Shown here one piece after another: positions 55,161 through 64,000 of a stretch of DNA of 64,000 bases (position 1 is its first letter; the number at the start of each line of letters is the position of its first letter). This stretch comes from Lithodes maja (Eukaryota; Arthropoda; Malacostraca; Decapoda; Lithodidae). The DNA is taken from assembly GCA_037953745.1 (NCBI GenBank), contig JBAKBP010004273.1:74702-138701 (forward strand), given 5' to 3'. Below the pieces are notes generated by a model. That model did not search any database. It was not told the origin of the DNA and was given only the letters and a program-made list of their open reading frames with translations. The translations under genes were made by a program, and so were the position numbers.

Positions 55161-55539
55161 TAACTTTGTGTGTACGTATAGCCTGTGTGGTGTGAGTTTA
55201 GACCGGGGAATGATTATATTAAGCGTAGCTATATTAGCACGGGAAAAGGGAGAACATTTAGTCTAGTTTTACTTGGTGTGAAGTATGTTTTATTTGCTTG
55301 TGATTGTGATTGTTTGCTACATTACTTATTGTTGATCAAGTTGACGATGCTATTGGGATAGGGTTGTTTTTATACCTTTCGGTTCTTGCTCGAATTGGGA
55401 CGAGCGTGTTGTTGTCCCTTGTCGCGTGTCTGTGTGTGTGTGTGTGGGGGGGGGGGGGGCCTGGTGGGGGTAATAGGTGTCTGTGTTTTGGGTTGGTCAG
55501 CAGCTGTTCCCCAATTTTTTTATTTTTTTTTAAAGACCT
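55161..55539. other. Stretch without a recognised gene
   Basis: It contains a TG run leading into about 16 G (near 55438-55459) and otherwise unremarkable sequence. Confidence 0.45.
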
Positions 55540-58451
55540 CCGTCTACGTATTGTGAAAAACCTGTTATCCTCCGGCAAATTGTGGGGTTGAGTGAGTGAA
55601 GGGGGGGACAGTGAATGAAGGAGGATACATGTTTTTCATAATACGTGTTGCTAGCCCCAAACGCGCGAGCAACTGTGGCTTTCAACCATCCAAATTTCTG
55701 GGTGAGGCTCTTGTGCATGCTGGCTAGTGGTTTTAGACCCAAAGTGTTTCGTGATAATGTGTGTATGTGGGACCAAGGATGATCTTACATGCTCTCTTCT
55801 GTACTTTTACTAATTGATCTTTTTGTGTTGCAGTAAGTGAAGAGGCCCACGCTGGGCAAGCATAGGTGAGTTTTGGCAGAATGAATAGAGAGTATACATA
55901 TGTGAGATCAGGTGAGGGGGCGCCGAGTGATTTGAGGCGACGGAGGAGATATAGTTTGAAACCTGAGATCTTCATTACTTCACCGACATGGGGTTTCCAG
56001 TTTAGCTTATTGTCTATGATAACCCCTAATAGTTTGAATGTGTTCACTACTTGTAGGACGTTTGATTCGAGTGTGATGAGAGGTGGTTCTATGTTCTCTG
56101 AACCTACACTGATGTACATCACTACCGTTTTGTCACTGTTGATGGTCACGTCGTTTGCTGAAAAGTCCACTCCTGATGTCCATTCACGTTGTCCTGAAGG
56201 GTGCTGAAGTCGGGGGCGGTGTTATCAATACTGATTGCGATGGTAGAGTCATCCACATATTTCCACCGTAGGTTTGTGTCCCTCAGAGCGTTGTTTATGA
56301 GCATAAGGAAGCATAGAGGCCCCATTCTTGTACCCTGGGGTACGCCGCACGTTAGTGGGAGGGTGGCTGATATTTTACCATGGTAACGTACTGCTTGGCG
56401 CCGGCTGGTGAGGAAGTCTGCTAGCAATGCCACCAGCTGCGGGCGTAACCCTAGCTCCGTCGCCTTCCTGATGATAATGTTGTGATTCACCATGTCGAAC
56501 GCTTTACTGAAGTCGAAAAATGTGAGGGCCACTGATGTTTTTCTTTTTTCTAGGTTGCGATATATGAAGTCAAGGCAGCCAACTAGGCAGTGTGTGGTGG
56601 AAGAAGCTTTGATATTGCCAAATTGTTGTGGATCAATTGATGGGGCTATAGAGTATCTGCGTATGCCCACTCGAACATGAAACTCTCGCAGATGAGGGGT
56701 GATTGCTATCGGTCGTTGTTTGTCTTGGGATTCCGGACTTGTGGTTTTGGGCAATGGTGTGACAAACGAGGTTTTCCATGCCTTAGGACACTTGCATTGT
56801 GATAAAGATGCGTTAATTATGGAGGTGAGAGGCTCCGCTAATTCGTGTGCAAATTCCTTGTAGAGTTTTGCAGGGAGTTCGTTTGTAGTGACAGATCTTC
56901 TTGTTTTCGAATGTTTTAGGCGACTCATAACCTGATATTCTTCCACAGTTTCCGAAGGTGTAGGTGATGGGAGGAAGGCAGGCACGTCCTGCGGTTGTAG
57001 GGGTGGGAGACGTTGACAGATGGCCGCAAAATGCTGGTTGATTTTTTCGGCCGCTTTTCCGTGGTCGAGATTGTTTACGCAGGGAAAGGATGGGGTCCAT
57101 TTCTTGTTTAAGCCGGTTCATTTCTGTACACCTTCATACCATTTGCCGATGTTTGCCTATTTCAGATTCTGAAGTTTGCTTGTGTAATATCCCACCTTTG
57201 TTTTACGTATTTCCCGGATGACTTTGTTGCGTAGAATTCTGTAGTGATTCATATCACGTTGCTGAAGAGCTAAGTTTCTTTGATGTATAAGCCCTTTAAT
57301 ACGGGGGGTGATCCAGTTTACATCAGAGGGGTGAAGTTTCGTAATTTTCACTGGGAAGTGCTGTTCATATTATGCTTGGGTGATGGTGAGGTTGAAATTA
57401 TTCCACTTGGTGTCTACATTATCGGGTGATGTAACTTCTGACCATGGGTGGTGGGTAATCCATTGACCGAAACTTCTGATGCCAGAGTCAGTGAGGGGGC
57501 GATAGGTCTAGGAGATATCAGGTGGCGGCAGCTTGGAGATGGTGGGGGAGGGTGGCCAGAGGACGGACATATGGGTACTCCAACCTGGGTTGGCGGTCGC
57601 TGGTACATGTCACACATGCCAGACAGAATTATGTCCAGCGTACGATCACCGTGGTTAGGGAAATCGACGACTTGTTGTAGATGAAGCTGGTCTTGAAGTG
57701 GTGTGCTATCAATTTCATTGAAATCTCCACATATCATGAGTTTCTAACAAGGGTATGTTGTTCTTAAGCTGTCGGCAGTGTCGGTGAGATGTTGTAATAA
57801 TATATCTTTGGTGGGTGAGCGGGGTGGATGGTATACCTCACAGTATATTATAGAAGTGGCCTCTCTGGGACTATGTTTTGGTGTAGCCCTAACCCACAGC
57901 ACCTCTAGATTCTCTGTTACTTGAACTTTCAGCTGGGTAGGGCATAGATCTTGGTGACAGTAGAGGGCTACGCCACCACCACATTTGGTTGTGTGTAGAA
58001 GGGTACCAAGTTGTTAGTTATCTATTTAGCAAATATCTGGAGTAATTTGCCAGGCTTATGTTATGGCTACAACATCACTGTTTACTGACAGTGTGGCGAT
58101 GATGAGTTCATCCAGTTTGTTGGATAGTGACGTAACGTTGGAGACTAGTAGAGTAGGCATAGTATACCACTGTCTTGGGACTTCTGTGTGCACATAAGGT
58201 TTTATTTCCGTTATTGGTTTTCTTCGTCTTCTAATAGTCACTATCCGCTCGATTTTTCTTTCTTTTTGTGTCTTTTTCACTGAACCCCTGGCGTGAAAGA
58301 TTTTTAAGTCTTTTAGCTTCTCAATAACACTGCTGGGGGGATATCGATTTCCCTTGTTAAGACGAACTAGTGCGGAACGGAGTAATATGTCGCTGTCATT
58401 TTGTTTACACAGCGAGAAACCACAGGAGAAAACCAGCCCTTTCTTTCTCAC
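55540..58451 (-). pseudogene. CR1/L2-like LINE (non-LTR retrotransposon), multiply broken
   Basis: Read on the minus strand, pieces in several frames follow LINE order. An N-terminal segment ends in LLVSNVTSLSNKLDELI and DVVAIT, the start of an endonuclease (58451-58056). Endonuclease pieces with in-frame stops follow, including MICGDFNEIDSTPL and RTLDIILSGMCD (57737-57610). A connecting segment is WITPRIKGLIHQRN (57351-57157). Reverse transcriptase holds TFFDFSKAFDMVNHN, GVPQGTRMGPL and KYVDDSTI (56985-56146). Downstream are LLGVIIDNKLNWKPHVGE and YTHYHETL (56170-55733), then a tail to 55540. Stops and frameshifts separate almost every piece, so it is an old dead copy. Such proteins nick DNA and copy their own RNA into it. 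The clade assignment is from motif style and is not firm. Confidence 0.85.
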
Positions 58452-58621
58452 GAATGTACACCACTGCGTTCACTCGTTATGTTTCACTGTGCACACTGTC
58501 TTGTTCTTCTCATTACAACTGTTTATGATGATATACTTGTTGTGCTACAGAAATAGATGATAGTCTTATGCTGAGTTGTATATTAGGTACTAGGTGTAAC
58601 TAATCTTAAAGGAAAAGTACT

Positions 58622-58636
58622 AGGTCACAGTGACCT
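58622..58636. promoter_or_regulatory. Perfect nuclear-receptor palindrome (IR3)
   Basis: AGGTCACAGTGACCT is an exact AGGTCA inverted repeat with a three-base spacer, the estrogen-response-element type. It lies 120 bp before the splice acceptor of the zinc-finger exon and beside a GC-rich patch. It may be fortuitous. Confidence 0.3.
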
Positions 58637-58756
58637 CGGCGGCCCAGAGAGCGCCAAAAATGTGTGTTTGTGTGTGCGAGAAACTGTGTGGAAAAATATG
58701 AATATAATGAAGATTATTGATGCACTCTTATTAATATTGCATTGTCTTCCTTTCAG

Positions 58757-60420
58757 GAGGAACGGTAACCAACTGCATTCATCAACCCCCAGTCAGTGTA
58801 GTACACATTTGTCACAAAGAGCAAGTAAAAGATTCATTTATTGGTGCACACAAGGGAGAGGTCCATATTTCCTTCAAACTTCAATAGCCACATGGCAACT
58901 ATTACCACTGAGAAGAAACCTCTATGTAAACTGTGAAAGAAGAAGTTAAAGATAAAGAGACATCTCACCAAGCACATGATAAATTACACGAGGGAGAAGA
59001 AGCGCTAGTGAGACAAGAAGTTCACCCGAAACAATTACCTTACCACCCACATTATGTCCCAAACAGGGGAGAAGAATCACCAGTGTGGCTTGTGTTGCAA
59101 GAAGTTTGCCCGGAAGAGTGGAATCGCCAGCCACATGGTAACCCACACAAGGGAGAAGAAGCACCAGTGTGGCTTGTGTTGCAAGAAGTTCGGCCGGAAG
59201 ATTGAAATCACCAGCCACATGGTGACCCACACAGGGGAGAAGAAGCACCAGTGTGGCTTGTGTTGCAAGAAGTTTGCCCGGAAGAGTGGAATCACCAGCC
59301 ACATGGTAACCCACACAGGGGAGAAGAAGCACCAGTGTGGCTTGTGTTGCAAGAAGTTCGCCCGGAAGATTGAAATCACCAGGCACATGGTGACCCACAC
59401 AGGGGAGAAGAAGCACCAGTGTGGCTTGTGTTGCAAGAAGTTCGCCTGGAAGTGTAACCTCACCAGCCACATGATGACCCACACAGGGGAGAAGAAGCTC
59501 CAGTGTGACTTGTGTGACAAGAAGTTCGCCCAGAAGGGTAACCTAACCAGGCACATGATGACCCACACAGGGGAGAAGAAGTACCAGTGTGACTTGTGTG
59601 ACAAGAAGTTCGCCCAGAAGAGTGCCCTAACCATGCACATGATGACCCCCACAGGGGAGAAGAAGTACCAGTGTGACTTGTGTGACAAGAAGTTCGCCCG
59701 GAAGAGTGCCCTAAGAAGCCACATGATGACCCACACAGGGGAGAAGAAGTACCAGTGTGACTTGTGTGACAAGAAGTTCGCCCGGAAGAGTGCCCTAAGA
59801 AGCCACATGATGACCCACACAAGGGAGAAGAAGCACCAGTGTGACTTGTGTGACAAGAAGTTCGCCTGGAAGAGGGACCTTACTATCCACATGATGACCC
59901 ACACAGGAAAGAAGATACACCAGTGTGACTTATGTGACAAGAAGTTCGCCTGGAAGAGTTACCTTACTATCCACATGATGACCCACACAGGGAACAAGAT
60001 GCACCAGTGTGACTTATGTGACAAGAAGTTCGCCAAGAAGCGTACCCTAACCAGGCACATGATGACCCACACAGGGGAGAAGAAGTACCAGTGTGACTTG
60101 TGTGACAAGAAGTTCGCCCGGAAGAGTGCCCTAACCATGCACATGATGACCCACACAGGGGAGAAGAAGTACCAGTGTGACTTGTGTGACAAGAAGTTCG
60201 CCCGGAAGAGTGCCCTAACCATGCACATGATGACCCACACAGGGGAGATGTAGTACCAGTGTGACTTGTGTGACAAGAAGTTCGCCCGGAAGAGTGCCCT
60301 AAGAAGCCACATGATGACCCACACAGGGGAGAAGAAGTACCAGTGTGACTTGTGTGACAAGAAGTTCGCCCAGAAGAGTGCCCTAAGAAGCCACATGATG
60401 AAAGGCTTACAAAGAGAATA
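58757..60420 (+). pseudogene. C2H2 zinc-finger locus, last exon with eroded start and extra fingers
   Basis: A strong acceptor (TTGTCTTCCTTTCAG|GAGG) begins the exon at 58757. One frame (GTVTNCIHQPPVSVVHICHK) is open to about 58890. The finger frame then takes over with at least two degenerate fingers that hold stops: TGA where a finger Cys should be (near 58934), and TAG TGA near 59006. Clean fingers start at about 59075 and continue to 60250, where GAGATGTAG replaces the usual GAGAAGAAG and creates a stop. Two more fingers lie beyond it in the same frame, to about 60405. The locus is therefore broken on both sides of an intact core. It may be a decaying gene or may have restarted at an internal Met. 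Confidence 0.7.
59054..60253 (+). CDS. Poly-C2H2 zinc-finger protein, 14 tandem fingers
   Basis: A 399-residue frame made almost wholly of 28-residue units with HTGEK-type linkers and the spacing C-x2-C-x12-H-x3-H, predicted to bind nucleic acid in the nucleus. Fingers 1-5 have a CGLCCKKF start and 6-14 CDLCDKKF, so two subfamilies were amplified. Several 84 bp units are nearly identical in DNA. Finger 7 has its last His changed to Pro (HMMTPTGEK). Helix residues vary at the contact positions (for example RKSALTM, RKIEITR, WKRDLTI), as expected if target specificity was diversifying. There is no KRAB, ZAD, BTB or SET domain. The start at 59054 is only the first Met after upstream stops, so the true N-terminus may be lost. 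Confidence 0.8.
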   Translation: MSQTGEKNHQCGLCCKKFARKSGIASHMVTHTREKKHQCGLCCKKFGRKIEITSHMVTHTGEKKHQCGLCCKKFARKSGITSHMVTHTGEKKHQCGLCCKKFARKIEITRHMVTHTGEKKHQCGLCCKKFAWKCNLTSHMMTHTGEKKLQCDLCDKKFAQKGNLTRHMMTHTGEKKYQCDLCDKKFAQKSALTMHMMTPTGEKKYQCDLCDKKFARKSALRSHMMTHTGEKKYQCDLCDKKFARKSALRSHMMTHTREKKHQCDLCDKKFAWKRDLTIHMMTHTGKKIHQCDLCDKKFAWKSYLTIHMMTHTGNKMHQCDLCDKKFAKKRTLTRHMMTHTGEKKYQCDLCDKKFARKSALTMHMMTHTGEKKYQCDLCDKKFARKSALTMHMMTHTGEM

Positions 60421-60982
60421 TGTGAGTCAGGTACAAGGGGAGATAGAAGGGCAGGAAGACCCCCATTGAGATGGAGAGACTGTGTAAGAAAGGCTTTGGA
60501 TGATAGAGGAATGACTATAGATCAGGCAGGGGAAGTGGTGGTGGACAGGAGTGAATGGAGAATGCTTGTGAATAGTTGAGTGAACACGTGGTCATTTGGA
60601 GTAAGGGGTCGGGCGCAAGTTCGACTAGATAATAGTCCATCAGGCGCCTGGCCCGGGGGGACGATTAATATGAAGGGTGTGCCTGGAAGTGTGGTGGGAG
60701 GGCTTGTGGCTTTGGCTCCGCTGCATGTCTGCCTGCCAAGATCGGAACCTCTCCGGGTGGTCAGGGGCCGGGGAAGTGCTGGAGCAACCTTGGTAAGCCT
60801 GGTCTCTGGGTCTTCTCCTGGGTGACCTGGATGTGTGTGAGTTTGTGTTTTTTATCTGTGTTTATTTTTTGTTTTATGTTGTTTTTGTGTTTTCCCTGTT
60901 CTTGCTCTGTCTTGAGTCGGCTACCCCCAAAATGGGGATTGGGCCTGAGCATATAGATAGATAGATAGATAGATAGATAGAT
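60405..60982 (+). mobile_element. 3' end of a LINE with GATA-type tail
   Basis: A frame different from the finger frame encodes the end of a reverse-transcriptase protein: GRPPLRWRDCVRKALDDRG, then VVVDRSEWRMLVNS and a stop near 60580. A 3' UTR of about 370 bp follows, finishing in CCCCCAAAATGGGGATTGGG and a (GATA)n-like tail (60950-60982). The copy is 5' truncated, as usual for LINEs, and its left edge coincides with the end of the zinc-finger array. Confidence 0.8.
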
Positions 60983-61470
60983 TCGATCACTATCTCACCA
61001 CCATACCTCAGCAATTCCCCGCACTCCATCGATCTATTCCTGATGCTTTCCCCATCTTCACTCTTTTCATGGCTTCACACACTTCTCACCTCCTGATCCC
61101 CACCTCCTCCTCCACTACTTCTCTTCTTCTCCTTCCCATACCCCATCCAACTATGTTTGCTGGCGCTTCATTCCTTACATTCAACAATTCGTTGAAGTGC
61201 TCCCTCATCTCTCGACTCTCTCTTGCTTCTCGGCTAACACTCGCCCATTCTTATCTTTCACACCCTTACTATTTCTTGACCACTTTCCAGAACAGTTTAT
61301 TACACTCCCTCAATTTTACACTTAGATTCCTTCCAAAATCCTCATCTACTCTTCTCTTACTTTCCTTCACTACTCTCTTCAGAACTTTCCTTTTCTCCAA
61401 GTGTATATACAGTATAAGGTGTTGTCCTCGAGTGTGGCAGAAAGGTAGCAACCAACATCCTTGAACTCCA
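60983..61470 (-). pseudogene. LINE fragment, minus strand, endonuclease-to-RT region
   Basis: On the minus strand VVKESKRRVDEDFGRNL, then in another frame KGVKDKNGRVLAEKQERV and EHFNELLNVRNE, then KMGKASGIDRWSAGNC, are typical of the linker leading into LINE reverse transcriptase. At least two frameshifts or stops are present. The fragment ends abruptly at the GATA tail of the oppositely oriented LINE, so that LINE probably inserted into it. Confidence 0.75.
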
Positions 61471-61504
61471 CTGTGACCATCTGGTGCAACACATATGAAG
61501 CACC

Positions 61505-61622
61505 CAACATCTTTAACCCTTAACCATTTTTACTACCACAGATCTTTCTTAATCTGCACAACATCGTCTAACTATAGCTAGAATACATATACAAAGATGT
61601 CGCAGGTACAGAAAGGGATAAT
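61505..61622. mobile_element. Half of palindromic foldback element P, copy 7
   Basis: It contains ACCACAGATCTTTCTTAATC, ATCGTCTAACTATAGCTAG and GATGTCGCAGGTACAGAAAGG, the right half of the family consensus. The left half is missing. The 69 bp satellite starts about 45 bp further on. Confidence 0.65.
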
Positions 61623-61666
61623 AATAAATATTAATAATAATACAATTTATATTTCCACCTAAAAGT

Positions 61667-63253
61667 TGTTATTCTCCTTATACTGTAACAGTGTAGGCCT
61701 ATATTACACTAACAATATAGTGTACATAAAGTAGTGGTTATTATCCTTATACTGTAACAGTGTAGGCCTATATTACACTAACAATATAGTGTACATAAAG
61801 TAGTGGTTATTATCCTTATACTGCAACAGTGTAGGCCTATATTACACTAACAATATAGTGTACATAAAGTAGTGGTTATTATCCTTATACTGTAACAGTG
61901 TAGGCCTATATTACACTAACAATATAGTGTACATAAAGTAGTGGTTATTATCCTTATACTGTAACAGTGTAGGCATATATTACACTAACAATATAGTGTA
62001 CATAAAGTAGTGGTTATTCCCCTTATACTGTAACAGTGTAGGCCTATATTACACTAACAATATAGTGTACATAAAGTAGTGGTTATTATCCTTATACTGT
62101 AACAGTGTAGGCCTATATTACACTAACAATATAGTGTACATAAAGTAGTGGTTATTATCCTTATACTGTAACATTGTAGGCCTATATTACACTAACAATA
62201 TAGTGTACATAAAGTAGTGGTTATTATCCTTATACTGTAACAGTGTAGGCCTATATTACACTAACAATATAGTGTACATAAAGTAGTGGTTATTATCCTT
62301 ATACTGTAACAGTGTAGGCCTATATTACACTAATAATATAGTGTACATAAAGTAGTGGTTATTCTCCTTATACTGTAACAGTGTAGGCCTATATTACACT
62401 AACAATATAGTGCACATAAAGTAGTGGTTATTATCCTTATACTGTAACAGTGTAGGCCTATATTACACTAACAATATAGTGTACATAAAGTAGTGGTTAT
62501 TCCCCTTATACTGTAACAGTGTAGGCCTATATTACACTAACAATATAGTGTACATAAAGTAGTGGTTATTCTCCTTATACTGTAACAGTGTAGGCCTATA
62601 TTACACTAACAATATAGTGTACATAAAGTAGTGGTTATTCTCCTTATACTGTAACAGTGTAGGCCTATATTACACTAACAATATAGTGTACATAAAGTAG
62701 TGGTTATTATCGTTATACTGTAACAGTGTAGGCCTATATTACACTAACAATATAGTGTACATAAAGTAGTGGTTATTCTCCTTATACTGTAACAGTGTAG
62801 GCCTATATTACACTAACAATATAGTGTACATAAAGTAGTGGTTATTATCCTTATACTGTAACAGTGTAGGCCTATATTACACTAATAATATAGTGTACAT
62901 AAAGTAGTGGTTATTCTCCTTATACTGTAACAGTGTAGGCCTATATTACACTAATAATATAGTGTACATAAAGTAGTGGTCATTATCCTTATACTGTAAC
63001 AGTGTAGGCCTATATTACACTAACAATATAGTGTACATAAAGTAGTGGTTAGTATCCTTATACTGTAACAGTTTAGGCCTATATTACACTAACAATATAG
63101 TGTACATAAAGTAGTGGTTATTCTCCTTATACTGTAACAGTGTAGGCCTATATTACACTAACAATATAGTGTACATAAAGTAGTGGTTATTCTCCTTATA
63201 CTGTAACAGTGTAGGCCTATATTACACTAACAATATAGTGTACATAAAGTAGT
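61667..63253. repeat. 69 bp satellite, about 23 copies
   Basis: The unit holds CTTATACTGTAACAGTGTAGG and TACACTAACAATATAGTGTA and repeats every 69 bp with very few differences. The second motif is an inverted repeat (TACACTA/TAGTGTA), so each unit can form a small hairpin. The BEL LTR at 63254 ends the array inside a unit. Confidence 0.97.
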
Positions 63254-64000
63254 TATCGTATAAATACGATAGAATATGACTGTGATCTCTTATGTCTCTG
63301 TGACGTCACGATCTCTCCTACAGCACCAGACGTAGGACGAGTAGATCGTATATATATAAGATTGTAAATAAGTTAAGTTATAAAGGGCCTAATATGCTAT
63401 TAAGCAATATTGCCTTTGTCTTATGTAGTATATATGAATTTATCGTATATATTAATATAATTTATCGTATAGAGCAACCTAAATGCGGTACGATAATTTG
63501 GGCTCCTGGCGGTTTGCCAAGGCAGCAAGGTGTGCTTTGGAGGTACGCCAGAGCCTTCACGAACACCAACCAGTTAACATCTAATTTTCCGCCCTCAGTT
63601 GATCGTGCTTTTGTGCCTGTAATCACAATACACACACACTCAGCTACACCACCAAGACGCTCTCATCGACATCATGACTGACTGATAGATAAGCATACAT
63701 TATATAATCATGTCCATTCCCATGTAATCATTTATTCTTTCTTTAACTTGACTCGTGTCATGGGACCGAAGTCTCGTTCCCCATTGTCCACCGCCATATT
63801 GGGTAAAACGTTCTCCCTTGCCTCATTGCCACGTGGAACTATTGGTGAGTTAATTCCTGGCTAATATTAACCCTTATAACCTTACCCTATATATACATTT
63901 GTTATGTGAGACCTTTGGATATAAATTAGCTTGTTTCAGATTGAATTCAATTTAGATATAGAGTAGTTTTCATTTAGATTGATTTTATTTGATTCATTAT
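63254..64000 (+). repeat. BEL LTR 4, continues beyond the window
   Basis: It is the same LTR as in the tandem array, somewhat more diverged (a 6-base loss after GAATATGACT, CACCAGACG for CACGACG). It starts at TATCGTATAAATACGATA without the canonical TG. The window ends about 50 bases before the expected LTR end, so whether a full element follows is unknown. Confidence 0.92.

Noticed and set aside
58933..59205. 90-residue frame upstream of the zinc fingers
   Set aside because: It is the finger sequence read one base out of frame (VWLVLQEVCPEEW corresponds to QCGLCCKKFARKS).
59077..59940. 287-residue minus-strand frame with periodic Trp/Cys/His content
   Set aside because: It is the exact antisense of the 84 bp zinc-finger repeat, which opens several frames by its regularity.
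61667..63253. CRISPR-like regular array
   Set aside because: Units are contiguous with no unique spacers, and the genome is eukaryotic. It is a satellite.

Overview
This is a eukaryotic genomic window, very probably from a marine invertebrate and most likely a decapod crustacean. That placement is an inference from the element mix: BEL/Pao, Gmr1-like Gypsy, an Academ-like transposon, a LINE fragment with a GATA-rich tail, many AT-rich satellites and long (TA)n and (TG)n tracts. Nothing looks bacterial or organellar. Almost the whole window is transposons, their fragments and satellites. Only two places look like possible host gene sequence: a short exon with a signal peptide (9950-10056) and a C2H2 zinc-finger locus (58757-60420).

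Layout. 1-10197 holds satellites (50, 67, 23 and 27 bp units) among several families of short palindromic elements, plus a piggyBac-like MITE, two other terminal-inverted-repeat MITEs and a hammerhead-like Penelope remnant. 10198-11961 is an old Gypsy LTR with a tRNA-Arg-like insert. 11962-25831 is a tandem array of two BEL/Pao elements sharing a middle LTR (LTR-pol-LTR-pol-LTR, unit 6536/6537 bp). Copy 1 has a nonsense codon and copy 2 a +1 frameshift. 25832-33172 is a decayed Gypsy element (Gypsy-B, minus strand) that interrupts the gag of yet another LTR element (to about 33463). 33463-37799 is old, mostly unassignable DNA.

37872-44760 looks like a further Gypsy-type LTR split by a 5.4 kb DNA transposon (38827-44225). 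That transposon has about 320 bp terminal inverted repeats and one transposase reading frame with an XPG/FEN1-like nuclease part (Academ-like), broken by two stops and one frameshift. 44885-52861 is a very young Gypsy element (Gypsy-C, minus strand) inserted in a (TA)n tract. Its LTRs are nearly identical and its long polyprotein is intact, but gag and the protease active site are deleted. 53585-54526 is a MITE-like structure enclosing a 48 bp satellite. 55540-58451 is a dead CR1/L2-like LINE on the minus strand. The zinc-finger locus follows, and its end runs into the 3' tail of another LINE (to 60982). A third LINE fragment, half a palindromic element, a 69 bp satellite and a fourth BEL LTR complete the window.

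How the parts fit together. Gypsy-B and Gypsy-C have the domain order protease-integrase-reverse transcriptase-RNase H, the Copia-like order known in the Gmr1 clade of Ty3/Gypsy. The gag of Gypsy-B carries a SCAN-like capsid segment, which agrees with that clade. The LTRs of the three related Gypsy copies share a stem-loop whose paired bases covary, the clearest candidate here for a functional structure not covered by a standard feature type.
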